Below are positions 30,162 through 42,404 of a DNA stretch of 64,000 bases, in pieces. The stretch lies in the NCBI GenBank assembly GCA_947034895.1, contig OX344761.1, positions 76,507,839 to 76,571,838 of the forward strand, in the 5' to 3' direction. Every line of letters starts with the position of its first letter. Within the stretch, counting starts at the first letter, position 1. The position numbers were made by a program, and so were the translations under genes. Below the pieces are notes generated by a model. It worked only from the letters and a program-made list of their open reading frames with translations. It was not told the origin of the DNA and made no database searches. Source of the stretch: Rhytidiadelphus loreus. Its lineage: Eukaryota > Streptophyta > Bryopsida > Hypnales > Hylocomiaceae.

Positions 30162-33100
30162 AACTTAAAATTATGTTTCAAAATGTCCGAGGGTTAAATG
30201 ACCCTACCGCAATAGATAATCTAAGAAACTACATTCATAAAGATCCAGTAGACATCCTCTTTTTGCAAGAACATAAACTCTGAGGCTCCAGCGCTTCCAA
30301 TATAGAAAGGACATTATGGAAATGGGCTACCACTTTGTTTACAGAAGCAGAACCAGGTTATAATGGAGCGTCAACTGGCAAAGGGGGATTAACAACTTTG
30401 GTTTCCCCTAGATGGTCTAGTTTGATCTCTCAATCAGGATTTATACTTGGTGGCAAAACTCAATGGCTCATTTTATCTAGAATTCATGGGAGGAATCTTG
30501 GATTTATTAATGTTTATGCCCCTTGCGATTCCTTATCTCGCCGTCTATTGTGGGAGACTATGAGAAATGAACTACTAACGTCATGTCGATGGATTATGTT
30601 AGGAGATTTCAATATGGTAGAACATAGAATGGACAAATCCAGTTCTTGTGGTAAAATTCTTTCTACACCAAAACGTTTACTCTTCAACTCTCTTAAAGAT
30701 ACCATTCGAGTCTCAAAGTTCCCACAAAGCTCTCCAAGCATGACATACTCATGGGATAATTTCAGGAGTGATGGGGCAAGAGTCTTGGCAAGACGAGACA
30801 GATGTTATATTTTTTCTAATCTTGTGGCTAGCAACAACAAGCTTATTGAATATCGTATACGAGGAGACCATACCCGCTCGTAGCCCAGTGTTAGTGGTTC
30901 TCGCGTTGGCTCCTGTCACACCCCGGCCTAGCAAATAGATAATGTCCTCTGTATTCCTTGATGAAGCTGCATACTTCATTCGAGAGACTTGGTCAGTGGT
31001 ACCACAAGAGGCCCCTTTTTTCTCAAAGTTCAAATTGGTTATTCGCAATTACCGTAAGTTTTGTATCCGGAAGGCAAACTGGTTAAGAGAGCAAAAGGCT
31101 GCGCTTTGCAAGCTACTTGATCAGAAAATGGACAACTCTAGCTAGACCCACTTTCGTCCCAATTACAAAATGAAGTTAATCATATTAAGTCCCAACTAGC
31201 CAGTTTTGAGAATCGTAAACTTGAAGGAAAAAAAGTGCGATCTAGGGCCCGCTGGAGATTATTTGGTGATCGTCTTACAGCTGAATTCTTCCAGGTTGTT
31301 AGGAAGGTTCCTCAAACGTCGTCCATTACCGAGCTTCTTGATCACTAAGGAGTAGCCAAGTAGGGCATTGATGACATGGATCAATTTTGCTCCTCCTTTT
31401 ACTCTAAGCTTTATTCGCAGGACCCAATAACCCCTCAGATTGTCCGAGACCGAGAATCCATCCTCTCATGTATCTTTAACAAATTCAGCTCGGAGATGGC
31501 CAGTCAATTAGAAGCACCATTTTCAAAAAATGAACTCTATCTGGCTATGAAACAAATGGCTTCAAGTCGCAGTCCAGGCCTCGATGGGATTACTCTTGAC
31601 TTCTTCATCAAGTTTTGGGACTTAATAGGTGACGATTATGCAAGTATGATTCAAGTATCAATTGTTCGAGGCCGGCTCCCTACAAGGATGACAACTAAAG
31701 TAATAGTCCTTTTTTATAAAGAAGGCGACCGAGACAATTTATCTAATTGGCGGCTGATTACTTATTCAATGTCTCATATAAGATTTTGGCCAATACACTT
31801 CAATTGAGATTACAGAGTTTACTTCAAGAGGTCATAAGTCCGGACTAGTCTGCCTTTTTGCCACTTAGGTACATATTAGATAACGTATTATTATAGTATG
31901 AGACTGTCCAATGAGCCAAGGATTCTCATCATGATCTTATATTCCTAAAACTCGACTTTACGAAGGCGTATGATACAGTCTCATGGGACTTCCTTTTTGG
32001 TGTTATGAAGAAGATAGGCATCCTTGATGCTTTCACCCACATTGTCCAAATGTTACTCCATAATGGATCAGCATCTGTCTTGATTAATGGTAAAACTTCT
32101 ACCTCGTTTGTCATCAAGCGTGGGGTACGCCAAGGGTGTCCTCTAACTCCCTACTTGTTTCTGTTGGTTGGAGAAGCTTTCAACATGGCTGCTAAGGAAG
32201 ACCAACGTTTAGGTAAAATACAAGGCATCCAATTACCTGAGTCGAAAGATCGTCAACTCCTTTCTCAATATGCAGATGATAATGGGGTTTCTATTCTAGG
32301 CCAAGAAATCTTCTTGAAGAACACGGTGGATCTTATTCACCGTTTTAGCTCTGCATCAAATCTGGTTATCAATTGGACTAAGAGTACAAGATATTGGTTC
32401 TTACATATCCTCCCCTCTGATTGGCTCAATGGTTTTGGGATTATTTAGGCCCCTCCACATTCTATGTCTAAACTATTAGGTACTCCTTTTGGTATTTCTT
32501 TAGAAACTGTTGATGTAGACATGTTTTTACAACAGAAAATTACCAAGAAGTTGAAGTATTGGACAATCCAACGCCTATCCTTGGCTGGGCGAGCAATTGT
32601 GGTTAACGCAATTCTCTTCTCATCAATTTATTACTTTATGGCAATCCGGAGTGGCTCCATTAAAGCTATTAGGACAGCCAGGAGTAGTATGCGCAATTAT
32701 TTGTGGAGTGGTTCCGAACACTTGTCTCGGATCAGGGTCAGTTGGGATGATTGTTGCTTGCCGAAATCAGTTGGCGGACTCCAACTACTTGACCCATAAG
32801 TGTCTCTCAATGCCTTACTAGCTGAATGGATTTTGTATGCCATTGAACCTAATATTTCTGGACTTAAGACTCTTTCGATACCGAATTCACCATATGAAAC
32901 CACACCCAAAGTTGGGGTTTTGGTTCTCCTCTGTTGCGTGGCTTATGATACAAAGACCTTCAATGTCTAGAGGGTCAAGAATATGGAATTGCATCTCTTC
33001 TGCGTGGAAGAAGCTTGTGTAACACATTGATTTAATTCCACTTACTAATGCATCTGAAGTGCTCTCTACTAGCATTTGGTGGTCAACAAGCTTTATAGGT

Positions 33101-33456
33101 TCCAATTTCAATTTCTTTGTTGACCGAGCACGAGTCTTAACTAGGGTAGAACTGCGGACCATTGGAGACTTATGGGATGCCAATGCTAGTGAGTTCAAGA
33201 CGTGGAAAACGATCTCAAAGGAGTTTCCACTTATTCCTATGGGGCGCCACCACTGGTTCTTTTTTATCTTTCAGATCTCGCATATCTGGATTCAATTTCT
33301 AACTAACCAGTCATGTTTAGCTTCCGTAGGGGATTGGATTGGCCTCTATTCTATGCCAAATTACACACTTTAAGAGATTACATGGCTGGTATCTGAACCC
33401 AACCCTATGTTATTCGGTCCTCAAATTCAAGACATTTCCTTAGAGGTTGAGTCTAC
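30158..33456 (+). pseudogene. LINE ORF2: endonuclease and reverse transcriptase (decayed)
   Basis: Starts MKLKIMFQNVRGLNDP. The apurinic-type endonuclease domain is recognisable (FLQEH, GFINVYAP, WIMLGDFNMVE, 30170-30880). The reverse transcriptase shows RSPGLDGITLDFF (31570), DFTKAYDTVSWDF (31955), RGVRQGCPLTPYLFLL (32120), catalytic QYADD (32267) and LAGRAIVVNAIL (32582). Stops and frameshifts are frequent: TGA after QEHKL, TAG in SPD-SAF, TAG in NVLL-YE, TGA in TVQ-AK. Most are one transition from the usual codon. It is cut at 33456 inside ...LEVEST by the 8.78-kb element and continues at 42232. Non-LTR retrotransposon, target-primed integration; inactive here. Confidence 0.9.
33452..33456. 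repeat. Target-site duplication TCTAC, left copy
   Basis: TCTAC immediately before TGTGAG; partner at 42232-42236. Confidence 0.8.
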
Positions 33457-35019
33457 TGTGAGCCCTCAAGTTGGCACTTGGAACTCTAAACTTATTTTTC
33501 GCAATTTTTATTTAATTTTTGGGTGAAAAATAGGAAAAACATATAAAAATACAGTTATTGTGGGTTTTGGTAGAAGTCCCTACCAAAGTGGTGTGTAATG
33601 GCCTTAAATGCGTGAAACACGTAAGACGTTACATTTTCACTAAATTTAGGTCTTTTTAGTAAAAATAAGTAGTTAAGTTAGTAATTCCGAGCAAAGTGAA
33701 TATTTGAGAGTTAACCAGTCCTAGTGTCTTGTTCATGTAATACAACAGCTATAAGTATACATGTAACAAACTGGTTAAAATTTAGAGTCTAGTCAGAATC
33801 AGTCCAAATCCAATTTGAAAGAATTAGATTTGTTGTTTGCTGGTAATTTTGAGAAATACATTGATTCACAGATCAAGATGGAGGAAATGATGATTGGAAC
33901 ATACAGAGAGGTGCTTTTCTAGGTCAAATCATGCTAGGAGGTCAAATAGAAGCCCGATCATCCAAGATTCCCCCGGTATCAAGAATAATTTCCCCCCCGA
34001 GTGGAAATTATTAAGGAATTGCTAAAAATAGCATCCTTATTTGAGATTTGGTTTTGCCCTTAGTTGATGGACATCTTGTAGAAGATTGCCCAAAAGTTTC
34101 GGGATTTTACAAAACTCCACAATGACTCCATGAAAAGTCAACCGCTTAAAACTGCATTCGAAAATTCCTAGAAATTACCAATGTTGCGATTAAATCTCAC
34201 TAAAAATTAAGATAGTGTTTTGTGTGCCAATAAAGAACCCTGTCAAGTTTGAAGACATTCCAACATTCCCAATTACCAGAATTAGGACCGACAACAAATT
34301 TTACAAGAATTTACAACTTGCCGGCGGGTTGACCGGCGTACCAAGAGCTAGCGGTGTTTGAACGGAGCGTTTCAAGGGTCAATTCTTACTCCCACAAATA
34401 TTCTAAACCACCCAGGACCGACAGTTTCATCAAAAAACACAAACCCCAAAAGTTAGATTTTTAACTTTTGTTCTGAGTTACTGTGACTCAAATTTGCGCT
34501 TTAAAACGGCTGGAGAGGTAGGGGTAAGGGGTCTTTTAGGCTAATTGGGGTCTTTTGAACGCGATGGCGCAATTTGTTTTCAATTTCGAGTTGTCCCTCA
34601 AAAGATAGAGAGGGTCAGCCCTTAGTTTGACTTTTAAAAGGTAATTTTGGATTAATCTGGGTTGATTTTGCAAATATCTTTTGTAAAATCGAAGATTGGA
34701 TTTGCTCAAGATACTTATCTTGCGTAAGAAGCCATCTTTTGGACTAAAGAAAGACAATTTGGAACTAACCTTAGATTAAAATGCAAAATATCTCGATTAA
34801 TTAGGTAGGTTTTCAAAATATCTTTGAGAAAATCTAATATTTGATTTGGGAAAAGATTCTAAGGCCATTTAGGGCCTAGAAGGAACTTGCTTGCGGACCT
34901 TCCTTCCCATTAAATAAAGATCATTTAGAAAACACGTTTAGGTAGTTTAGCAAAATATCTAGATTGAAAGTAAAGAAAATATTTACGAATAACTTACTGG
35001 AGGGGGATCCGGGAGCGAA

Positions 35020-35027
35020 TATATAAG
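35020..35027 (+). promoter_or_regulatory. TATA box in the left arm
   Basis: TATATAAG followed by a pyrimidine-rich leader (cattctcttgtttcaatctt). The counterpart in the right arm is at 38902-38909 on the other strand, so both would fire inward. Confidence 0.45.
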
Positions 35028-35684
35028 GCCCTTCCTCGAGGTTGTTCGTGGCCCTCATTCTCTTGTTTCAATCTTGTTGTTGCTCTTGTCGTGCTACCGT
35101 ACTTGTCGGAGCACTTTTTAAGCCAAGTTTGGGCTATTTTCTTCTATTCTCTTGTACTTTGAAGGTCCAAAGGGTTCTTTCAAAGCTTTGTTTCTTTCTT
35201 GTTTGAATTTGGAGGCTTCAAGTCCCAAAACTTTGATATTGTGGGAGTTGTGGGAGTAGTTCCCAAACTCTAATTTGATTTTATTGTTCTTTTGGATACT
35301 AACCAACTATTTGCGCGAATTGATACTAGTTTGTGAACTTAAAACTTTAAAGCGGTAAGGCTAGACTTTGCCAAAAGGTTTTGAGCATCACCACGTGTCG
35401 AAACTCGTTGTATAACGGGCGTTTGGTTTGAATAATTGTTAATGTTCGGTTAAACACTGTCATGTGTACCTCCTTTAAGAATTAAGTTTTCAAAATACTA
35501 GTTTGGGTCCTTGGATACTAGTTACTCCTGGGGTACTAGTTACTCATGAGGTTGCTTCCGCACGGCGAAGCTTTGACTTTTGAAACCTGGAAATGGGTAC
35601 TTTAAATCTTTAATTGTCAGTTATTTCCTGGGGTTGCTCCCACACGGTAGAGCTTTGACTTTGAAATCTAGAAACGGGTACTTG

Positions 35685-35833
35685 CACTACAAGAAAATGG
35701 GGGTATAAATGACTTGTCCACAATGACTCCATCAACAACAATGACTGCAAATTAGTCATTTTGCAGTCACTTTGAAGTCATTGTTGTTTTTGGAGTCATT
35801 GTGGACAAGTCATTTATACCCCCATTTTCTTGT
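35685..35833. mobile_element. Palindromic CACTA-type MITE
   Basis: Starts CACTACAAGAAAATGGGG. The right half is its mirror image (gtggacaagtcatttatacc then cccattttcttgt) but the last bases are altered, so the terminal TAGTG is lost. Central words caatgactcca and tggagtcattg pair. It is nested in the left-arm repeats, which read through on both sides. Confidence 0.8.
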
Positions 35834-37929
35834 TCAATTGAAATCTTTAATTGTCAGTTATTTCCTGGGGTTGCTCCAGCTCGGCGGAGCTTTGACTTTT
35901 AAAAATCCTGTAAACGGGTGTTTAAAATTCTAAACCCTTGATTCATTCGTGTTGCATGTGGTAGCCCTTGCACGGTAGAGCTTTGACTTTTAAAAGTTAA
36001 AATTTGCCATTGGAAACTTAAAATTATCTCGTACGGCGAAGCTTTGACTTTAAAAAATAAGAATTTGTGAAAAAAGATTCTTTCTTGAAATGCATTTAAA
36101 GTCCAAAGTTTCGTTGTTTTAATTCTCTTTTGATCTTGGACAAGTGGTAAAGGTATTTGGCTCCCACATTTGCCATTGTTTATTTGCCTTCGATTAATTT
36201 GCTAGAATTTCATTTTTCATCTTAAGAATCCATAAAAGTTAGTTTAGCTTTATTTTCTTTTCATTAATTTTATCAAATTTAATTTCTTTTGTTTCGTTTA
36301 GAGGTTCATTCTTTAATTAAAATTCCAAGTTTTCAGTTCTAGTTATTCAGTCCAGCCTGAAGGCAAAGAAAGACCAGTTGATCAGTCAGCAGAAGGACCA
36401 GTTCGGCAGAAGGACCAGATGGGAACAGCGAGAATAAGTTGCGGGAACGTTGGGTAGGAGGGCCAATCGCGCCTTGACACGTGGCGTCCATTGGTTGGCC
36501 AAATGGGCCGAACGGGACTAGTCGGAGAACAACAAGCGGGACTGTGGGCGCTTATTTATCCACCCTTGGTAAATCGGCGAACACAACCAGGTTCTAGTTC
36601 TGTGCTAGTGTTCTATTCTAATGGGTGTTTAAGCGTCAATCCATTGTGCCTTCCAAGCAATGGATCTTTTTTGCTAACTCCCTAATTGTGACCCTCTAAT
36701 CGTAGTTCTAAATGACTCCTAAGTGGCTATCTTGCTAGGTTATGATTTGTGTTTCCTATTCCTAAAGTTTACTCTATTGTCCTAAGGTGGAAGATCATCT
36801 CACGCCATTTCTAAAAACCTAAGGCCCATGCGAATTGGACTCCCTATTGACCCACTATGGTCGGATGAAGTATTGGCCGCTTGGCTATCAAACTTCATCC
36901 ATGGTTTTCTATAGGCTCCTAATTCCAATTGAGGGCCAAATTTGACCTACGGACCTGAACCTATGGGACCTAACTAAATCCTAAGTTCCAACGTGGTTGG
37001 ATGAAATTTCCATGGTTTCATCTGTTATGGATTCTAAACTTCATCCATCCGTATCGTGGTCGTCCTAACTCTGATTTGGGCGTGTCTTATATTTTTGGAA
37101 ACCTCTCACAGTCTAATCTAAGATTTCCTAATCATATCTGACCTGACTTGAACTCTAATGGTACCTAGCTCTCGGCCTAGTTGAGATTTTTACCCCTAGT
37201 GGGCCAATAACACGGGGGGAAGTTAGATTCTTACACCGGCATGGTGGCCCATGAGGAGGGCGGTCAGTTCACCTTCTTCCACCATGGTAAGTTGCGGTTG
37301 TAGGCCATGTGTTGGTTGGCACTGTACGTGTTCGTATATTCAAAAGACTAACACTTCTTTCCCTACATGCCACTTCCCTCTTTCTCTTTTTGTTTTCCTC
37401 AATCCGCGTGCCCAATTGATGGAGAGGAGTGGGTTGGACACCTACCTACTTAGAAGGTCAAACTATGGCCTAACTACCACTTACGCGTTATCTTATCCTA
37501 ATGCAGAAGGAATCTAGAAAGTCAAAATATGGCCTAACTACCACTTACACCCGTCTCACCCTAATGGTGAAGAGGATTTCCCTTCTACCCTACCGATGGT
37601 GCCCCATTCCTATCTAAGCTTCCTCCCCACTTCTCCTTCTTGCATTTGGAGGTGGTGATGTGTGGTGTTGAAGGAGAGAGTTGGTGAGGTGAGATGGAAA
37701 TGTCTCTTGTCTTTTGATTGCACCTTTCTCAGTGTGGATGGCGAGTTTCTTCCCTTCCTAGTCTAACTCTTACTAGTTAGGTTCTACTTTCTCCTATTAC
37801 TAGCCTAACCTTTATAAGTTCTATGCTAACTTCCTTCCCTTGTTTTCTACACTATCTACTTGCTAATTTCCCCCTAGTTTTCTACTCTATCTACTTGCTA
37901 ATTTCCCCCAAAAAACTAATTAACCCCGA

Positions 37930-38120
37930 CCCAAAACTGGGTGAGCTGCCGGGCTGGCTGGCTGGGCAAGCTGCCGGTTTGGCTGCCAAGCAAGCTGCGG
38001 CTGGTTGCTGGGCGAGCTGGGCTGACTGCTGGGCGAACTGGACGGCCTGCTGGGCGAACTGGGCGGCCTGCTTAGGCTAAGCTGGGCGGGCTGCTGGACT
38101 GAGCTGCCGGGCAAACCCAA
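37930..38120 (+). repeat. GC-rich gctgggcgaactgg repeats
   Basis: Imperfect tandem copies of a 14-20 bp word (gctgggcgaactggacggcc) give Ala/Gly/Trp-rich translations in all frames. Not coding. Confidence 0.65.
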
Positions 38121-39560
38121 AAAAACGCACATACGCTCTAAACGAACGGGATGGGGGGCCCCCACTCTCTTGGGAGTTATAACAAAACGTAAACTAATAT
38201 TGGTTCTCACGGTTGACACGCTACTTTTGGAGGCTAAACTTTGAATAATTTCCAAATGTTTTGGAAACTAAACTTTGGAACTAACCACGGGGGAGGTTCA
38301 AGGCTTTGCCGTCAATTTGGCTTTAACACCAAATTTAGGATTTTTGCCTTCCCCTAGAGGTTCAAAGCTCCGCTGTGCGGTGAACCCTTTAACACACAAT
38401 TTAGGACTAAACTTTGGACAAGGAACGATGGGGTCTGGTTATCCCAAGGGGAACTACCCCACTCTTTTTCAAACACGGACACAAAGACTCGACTCAAATG
38501 CAAAGGTAATAGACTTGGTTAGTAACGAAGCACGAAGAGAGATGTGGTTAGTAAAGGAAGGTTAGTGCAACATAAAAGAATACAACATGAAACTGGAAGC
38601 CCCCAAAGCGGCATCACCAAGATACAGTGGAGGGTGGTTCCAAAGTTAGTACAAGACGCGGACGAAGGACACTCAAACAGACTTTGATGGTAAGACAACT
38701 TCAAAAGCCACACAAGAGTTACAAGACAAGAAAGAAGGGCCCCCCACGGACCTTCAACACTAAAATTGCAACAACAAAAAGGAGCAAAGTGCTCCAAAAA
38801 CACCGTAGGAAGTTTTGGCCAAAAGTTGCCAATACCAAGAGAGGTTGGACCCACGGACCCAAAACAAATATTGAGGGTGTTTTAGGAGAGAGAAGGGCCC
38901 CCTTTTATAGGTTTCCAAGGGCCCACTCCTCCCCTCGACTAGTAATCTCATCCATCCAGATTTTCATCCAAATTTGAGATTTTCACCTAATTTTGGGTTT
39001 TACGCTGGTCCTAACTTCTAACTTTTGGAGTTTAACTCGGAATTGCAAATGGATTGCGCCAATGGCTTCAGAATGCCATTTTTAGTCTAAAGGATCCCTT
39101 CACCCCTATTTCTATCACGAAAAAACCATCGAAAACTAGGGCCAACTAGGGCCAATTAAAATGGTAAAAACCTAACTTTGGGGGTTTACCTCTTTTGGCC
39201 TGGGTAACTAGCTAGGGTTGTTGGGGAGGCTCTAGGGATTAAGAAAAGACTCCTTGATGTCTTCGTTCCGACTTCGTACGCTCCTGGGACGCCGGTCAAC
39301 CCCGCAAAGATCTTGCCGTAAATATTAATTGGGGGAATGTTGTTGATTTCGGCTGCCTCCCACTATCGGAACACCGTGAAATTTGTCGGGGCACGTTATT
39401 AACATAAAAGATGCTAGTCTAATTTTTAGTGAGATTTTACCGCGGCCTGGGCATTTTATATGAATTTTCCGTCGTGGCTTCTAGCGGTTGACTTCTCGGA
39501 AAAAGATCCTGTGGAGATCAGAAAAAACCGAGACTTTTTTGGGAACCTCTCATGGAATCC
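38100..39560 (-). repeat. Right arm of the internal inverted pair, with promoter
   Basis: On the minus strand it reproduces the landmarks of 33900-36060 at moderate divergence, including the 'cacagcggagctttgaac' word. The frame at 38519-38854 and its antisense are therefore probably non-coding leader. Confidence 0.6.
38902..38909 (-). promoter_or_regulatory. TATA box in the right arm
   Basis: TATAAAAG on the minus strand inside a 'ggccc' rich context, aligned with the plus-strand TATA at 35020. Confidence 0.45.
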
Positions 39561-42231
39561 CCCAAGCCACGTGCCAATTCTTGGGCTATTTTGGCACACA
39601 GTCGGTGGCGAGGCAAAAACTAACTTTGTTTAAATTACCGGCAGTCAAGGAATCTTTCACACGTGAGGTAATCTTGGCGAACGGATTTCGCTGTGGATAC
39701 CTTGACATGTTCCAAATCCAAGAACACTATCCGGCGGCCGTGGATTCCTCCATGCGGCCTGTCTTGGACAAGTAACACCTACAAGCTAACAATTTGGATT
39801 CCTAACGTTTCGTCGATGGAATGGGGAAACTAGAACCTATCTTTGGAGATTTATGTGGGGATTTTCCTATCTCTTCTAAGACCAATTTAGCCTATCATGG
39901 TCACATGCACTGGATTTGGGCTATTTGGATAAGTTCCCGGTAGCCCTATTGTTTCCCACTATTTACGGGTTCTAACCTATATACAAGTGGGTTTCGTGGG
40001 TAATCTATGGATAAAAGGCTATTTATGACCAAATGCTATACTGGTACGTGACATACCTATTTTGGTTCTACACTCTTTTTTGGGCTTTTTGTAGTACTTT
40101 ATACCTTAATTTGTAATAAACCAAATAAAAGAAAACAATGAGTCCCAAGTGACAAATTTGGGGTTCACAGGGATCAACAAACCAGCCTGAAGAACGACGA
40201 ACAAGACGAACAGAAGAAGCAACCTATGGTGCCTCGACATGTGGCATCCGCTAGTCGGCCGAACGGAACGAGCGTGGGAAGACAGACCAGAAAAAAAACG
40301 AAGGGAACACCGACGGCTAGTACTGAAGAGCCTCGCACAGCAAAGGCATTCGGTTTGCCAGGTAGTCCAGCACTTGCTTTGCACTTGAACAAGTCCAGAT
40401 TCTGGTACGAAATCTTAAAAACTAAGGCTTAGGTGGTTGATTGCCATGCAAAAAAAACTTTCTTTAGAGTCTAAACAAACTTGTTAAAACACCTCTTGTC
40501 AACAATTGCTCCATCTCCCTCATCCAAAACTATAAGATACAAATGAAGGGAGATTAAGGGAGGAAAGAAGAAATAGGGCCACAAAACGAAGGTAAGCAAT
40601 TAAAAACAATTTAAGAAAGAATCTCACTATTCATTTTGTAATTCGTTTGTCTTCATTAGTTAGATTTTATTCCGCTTACTATTCATTCATTTGGTTTTAG
40701 TTATTAATTAGGATTCCAAAGCCAAATTAGTTGTTTGTTTGTAGTTTGGGGATTTGTTTTATTAGGCCTAATAAGCCAAATAGATAGAAACAAAAAACAA
40801 CTAATATCTTTGGAATATTAGACTAAAAACTATTAAACAATTGACGAAAGAATAATATCACTATTCATTAGAATTAGAGAATTTAAATGAATTAATTAAT
40901 TTACATTAAAAACCCTATAACATAACCATTATCAAAACTAACAAAATTGGACTTTTTAGATAGGTTTAGGACAACGATTCAACAAACAATTAATCAAGAA
41001 CTCACTAGAATTTGGCGAATTTTATGAAAGATAATGGAGGACTTCGTGAATACAATCATGATGGTATTTTGCAATGACGGATCCACCGACATTCTCGATA
41101 CCGAGGTATGAGTTTCAAAACTTGTCTTTTGTCTTTTCCTTTGCTTTCATTCTTTTAAATTTAGACTAGAAAACCTAAACTAACAAAATTAACAATCAAG
41201 AATCCGATAGCTAATTAGAATTTTAAAATTGTTAGAAAACCTTTGAAAAACTTAACTAAGATAGTGAAAGTAATAACTAGATTAATTTGGAATTAATTTG
41301 GAAAACAAAATAGTAATTTCATCCAAAAGAATTTCAAAAAGAATCTAGTGTGAATTAGGAATCTAAGGAATATTAGAATAATTGAAAAAATTAAACCCTA
41401 ATTTATCCCTTTAATTCTACATAAAACTTATTGAATACGGATTTCATCCAACTAAGGGAAATTTTCATTCATCCATAAGTTTTTACCTAGAAGTCCAAAT
41501 TCTTACTTTTTACTTTAATAGGAAAGTCATTTATCACTTTACCCATAAAAACAATAAAACCCTAAAAGAATCATTAAATTTAGAATAATAACTTAGAATT
41601 AGGATTAATTAAAGAACAATTAGGAATATTCTCAAGGCACAACTAGGGAATCTTTTGAAGATTCCAAATCCACCTTTTACTTTTAAAATTACTTTAATTT
41701 GGAAGGACAAAAGTGTGGATGAAGATTTGACCTAAATTTGGACAAAAATTCCTAAAATAGGTCAAGATTAGGTTTTCTCTTAAAATTCCATTAGTTAACT
41801 TAATTAACCTTTCAACCCTGAAATTTAGAATTATTTCACATTATTTTGCTATTTTTAGTTGACGGATGAAGTTTTTAGAATAGAATTAGGGTCGAATTTC
41901 ATCCATGCATAACTTTCATTAGGAATATCAGAATCCAACTTGCTTTACCATTTCGGAAAGAGAAAATTGTATTCTTCGATTTAGCTTAGATAGAATTTTA
42001 GTCTAGCTAGAAGTTTAATCACATTTAACTAACCCTCAACAACCTTTATTTCTTAACTATTAGAGTGTTTTGAATTACTTAGATTAGGTAAAAATCAGCA
42101 TAACAGAGTGTCCATTGCTTAGAAGGCCAAAGAACACTACGTTTTCATTTCACCCTTACAATTAACTAACATATGCTGCTAGAACCTGTGTGCAACTTTC
42201 TGACTTAAGGGTGGAGTTAAAAACACTCACA
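39561..42231. other. Right part of the 8.78-kb element, no gene
   Basis: A+T-rich except 40160-40400. Recurrent 'ttcatccat' words are shared with 36840-37050. No supported coding sequence. Confidence 0.4.
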
Positions 42232-42236
42232 TCTAC
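42232..42236. repeat. Target-site duplication TCTAC, right copy
   Basis: Directly follows ...CTCACA; partner of 33452-33456. Confidence 0.8.
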
Positions 42237-42404
42237 ATGTACTACCATGGGCATTCACTCTAGACTATTATCTTTCCTTCTAGACGCTACAGCTGCTTCA
42301 GTTCATAGAGGCATTGTGTGGAGAATTCGTGTTTCCCAAGTCAAAAAAAGAAAAAAACGTCAACCTAAACTTTTGTTCTCAGGACCCGTTCACCTCCTTC
42401 AATA

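Larger units (their letters stand above)
33900..36060 (+). repeat. Left arm of an internal inverted pair, with promoter
   Basis: Landmarks in order: agtcaaccgct, aaatctcactaaaaatta, gggttgaccggcgt, ccccaaaagttag, ggcgcaatttg, the TATA at 35020, tcggagcacttt, gaaggtccaaagggttct. They recur in reverse complement at 39510-38640. At 35540-36060 five loose repeats of 'cacggcgaagctttgactttt' follow one another at about 80-110 bp. Confidence 0.65.
33457..42231. mobile_element. 8.78-kb non-coding TG...CA element with 5-bp duplication
   Basis: Termini TGTGAG and CTCACA are inverted. TCTAC flanks both sides, and deletion rejoins LINE ORF2 as ...LEVEST/CTTMGIHS in frame. No convincing gene is present; the longest frames are low-complexity or antisense artefacts. 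Inside are two diverged, oppositely oriented copies of a promoter-bearing block (33900-36060 and 38100-39560), a short direct repeat ('ccagcctgaag', then 'gcct-gacatgtggc', 36350-36540 and 40180-40270), a nested MITE and a Gly/Ala-codon-like GC block. I did not find a pair of LTRs starting TGTGAG, so whether it is a degraded LTR element or another class stays open. Confidence 0.75.

Noticed and set aside
33457..42231. Interpretation as a standard LTR retrotransposon
   Set aside because: The first 200 bp were compared by eye with the last 2 kb and no matching direct repeat was seen; left open rather than called.
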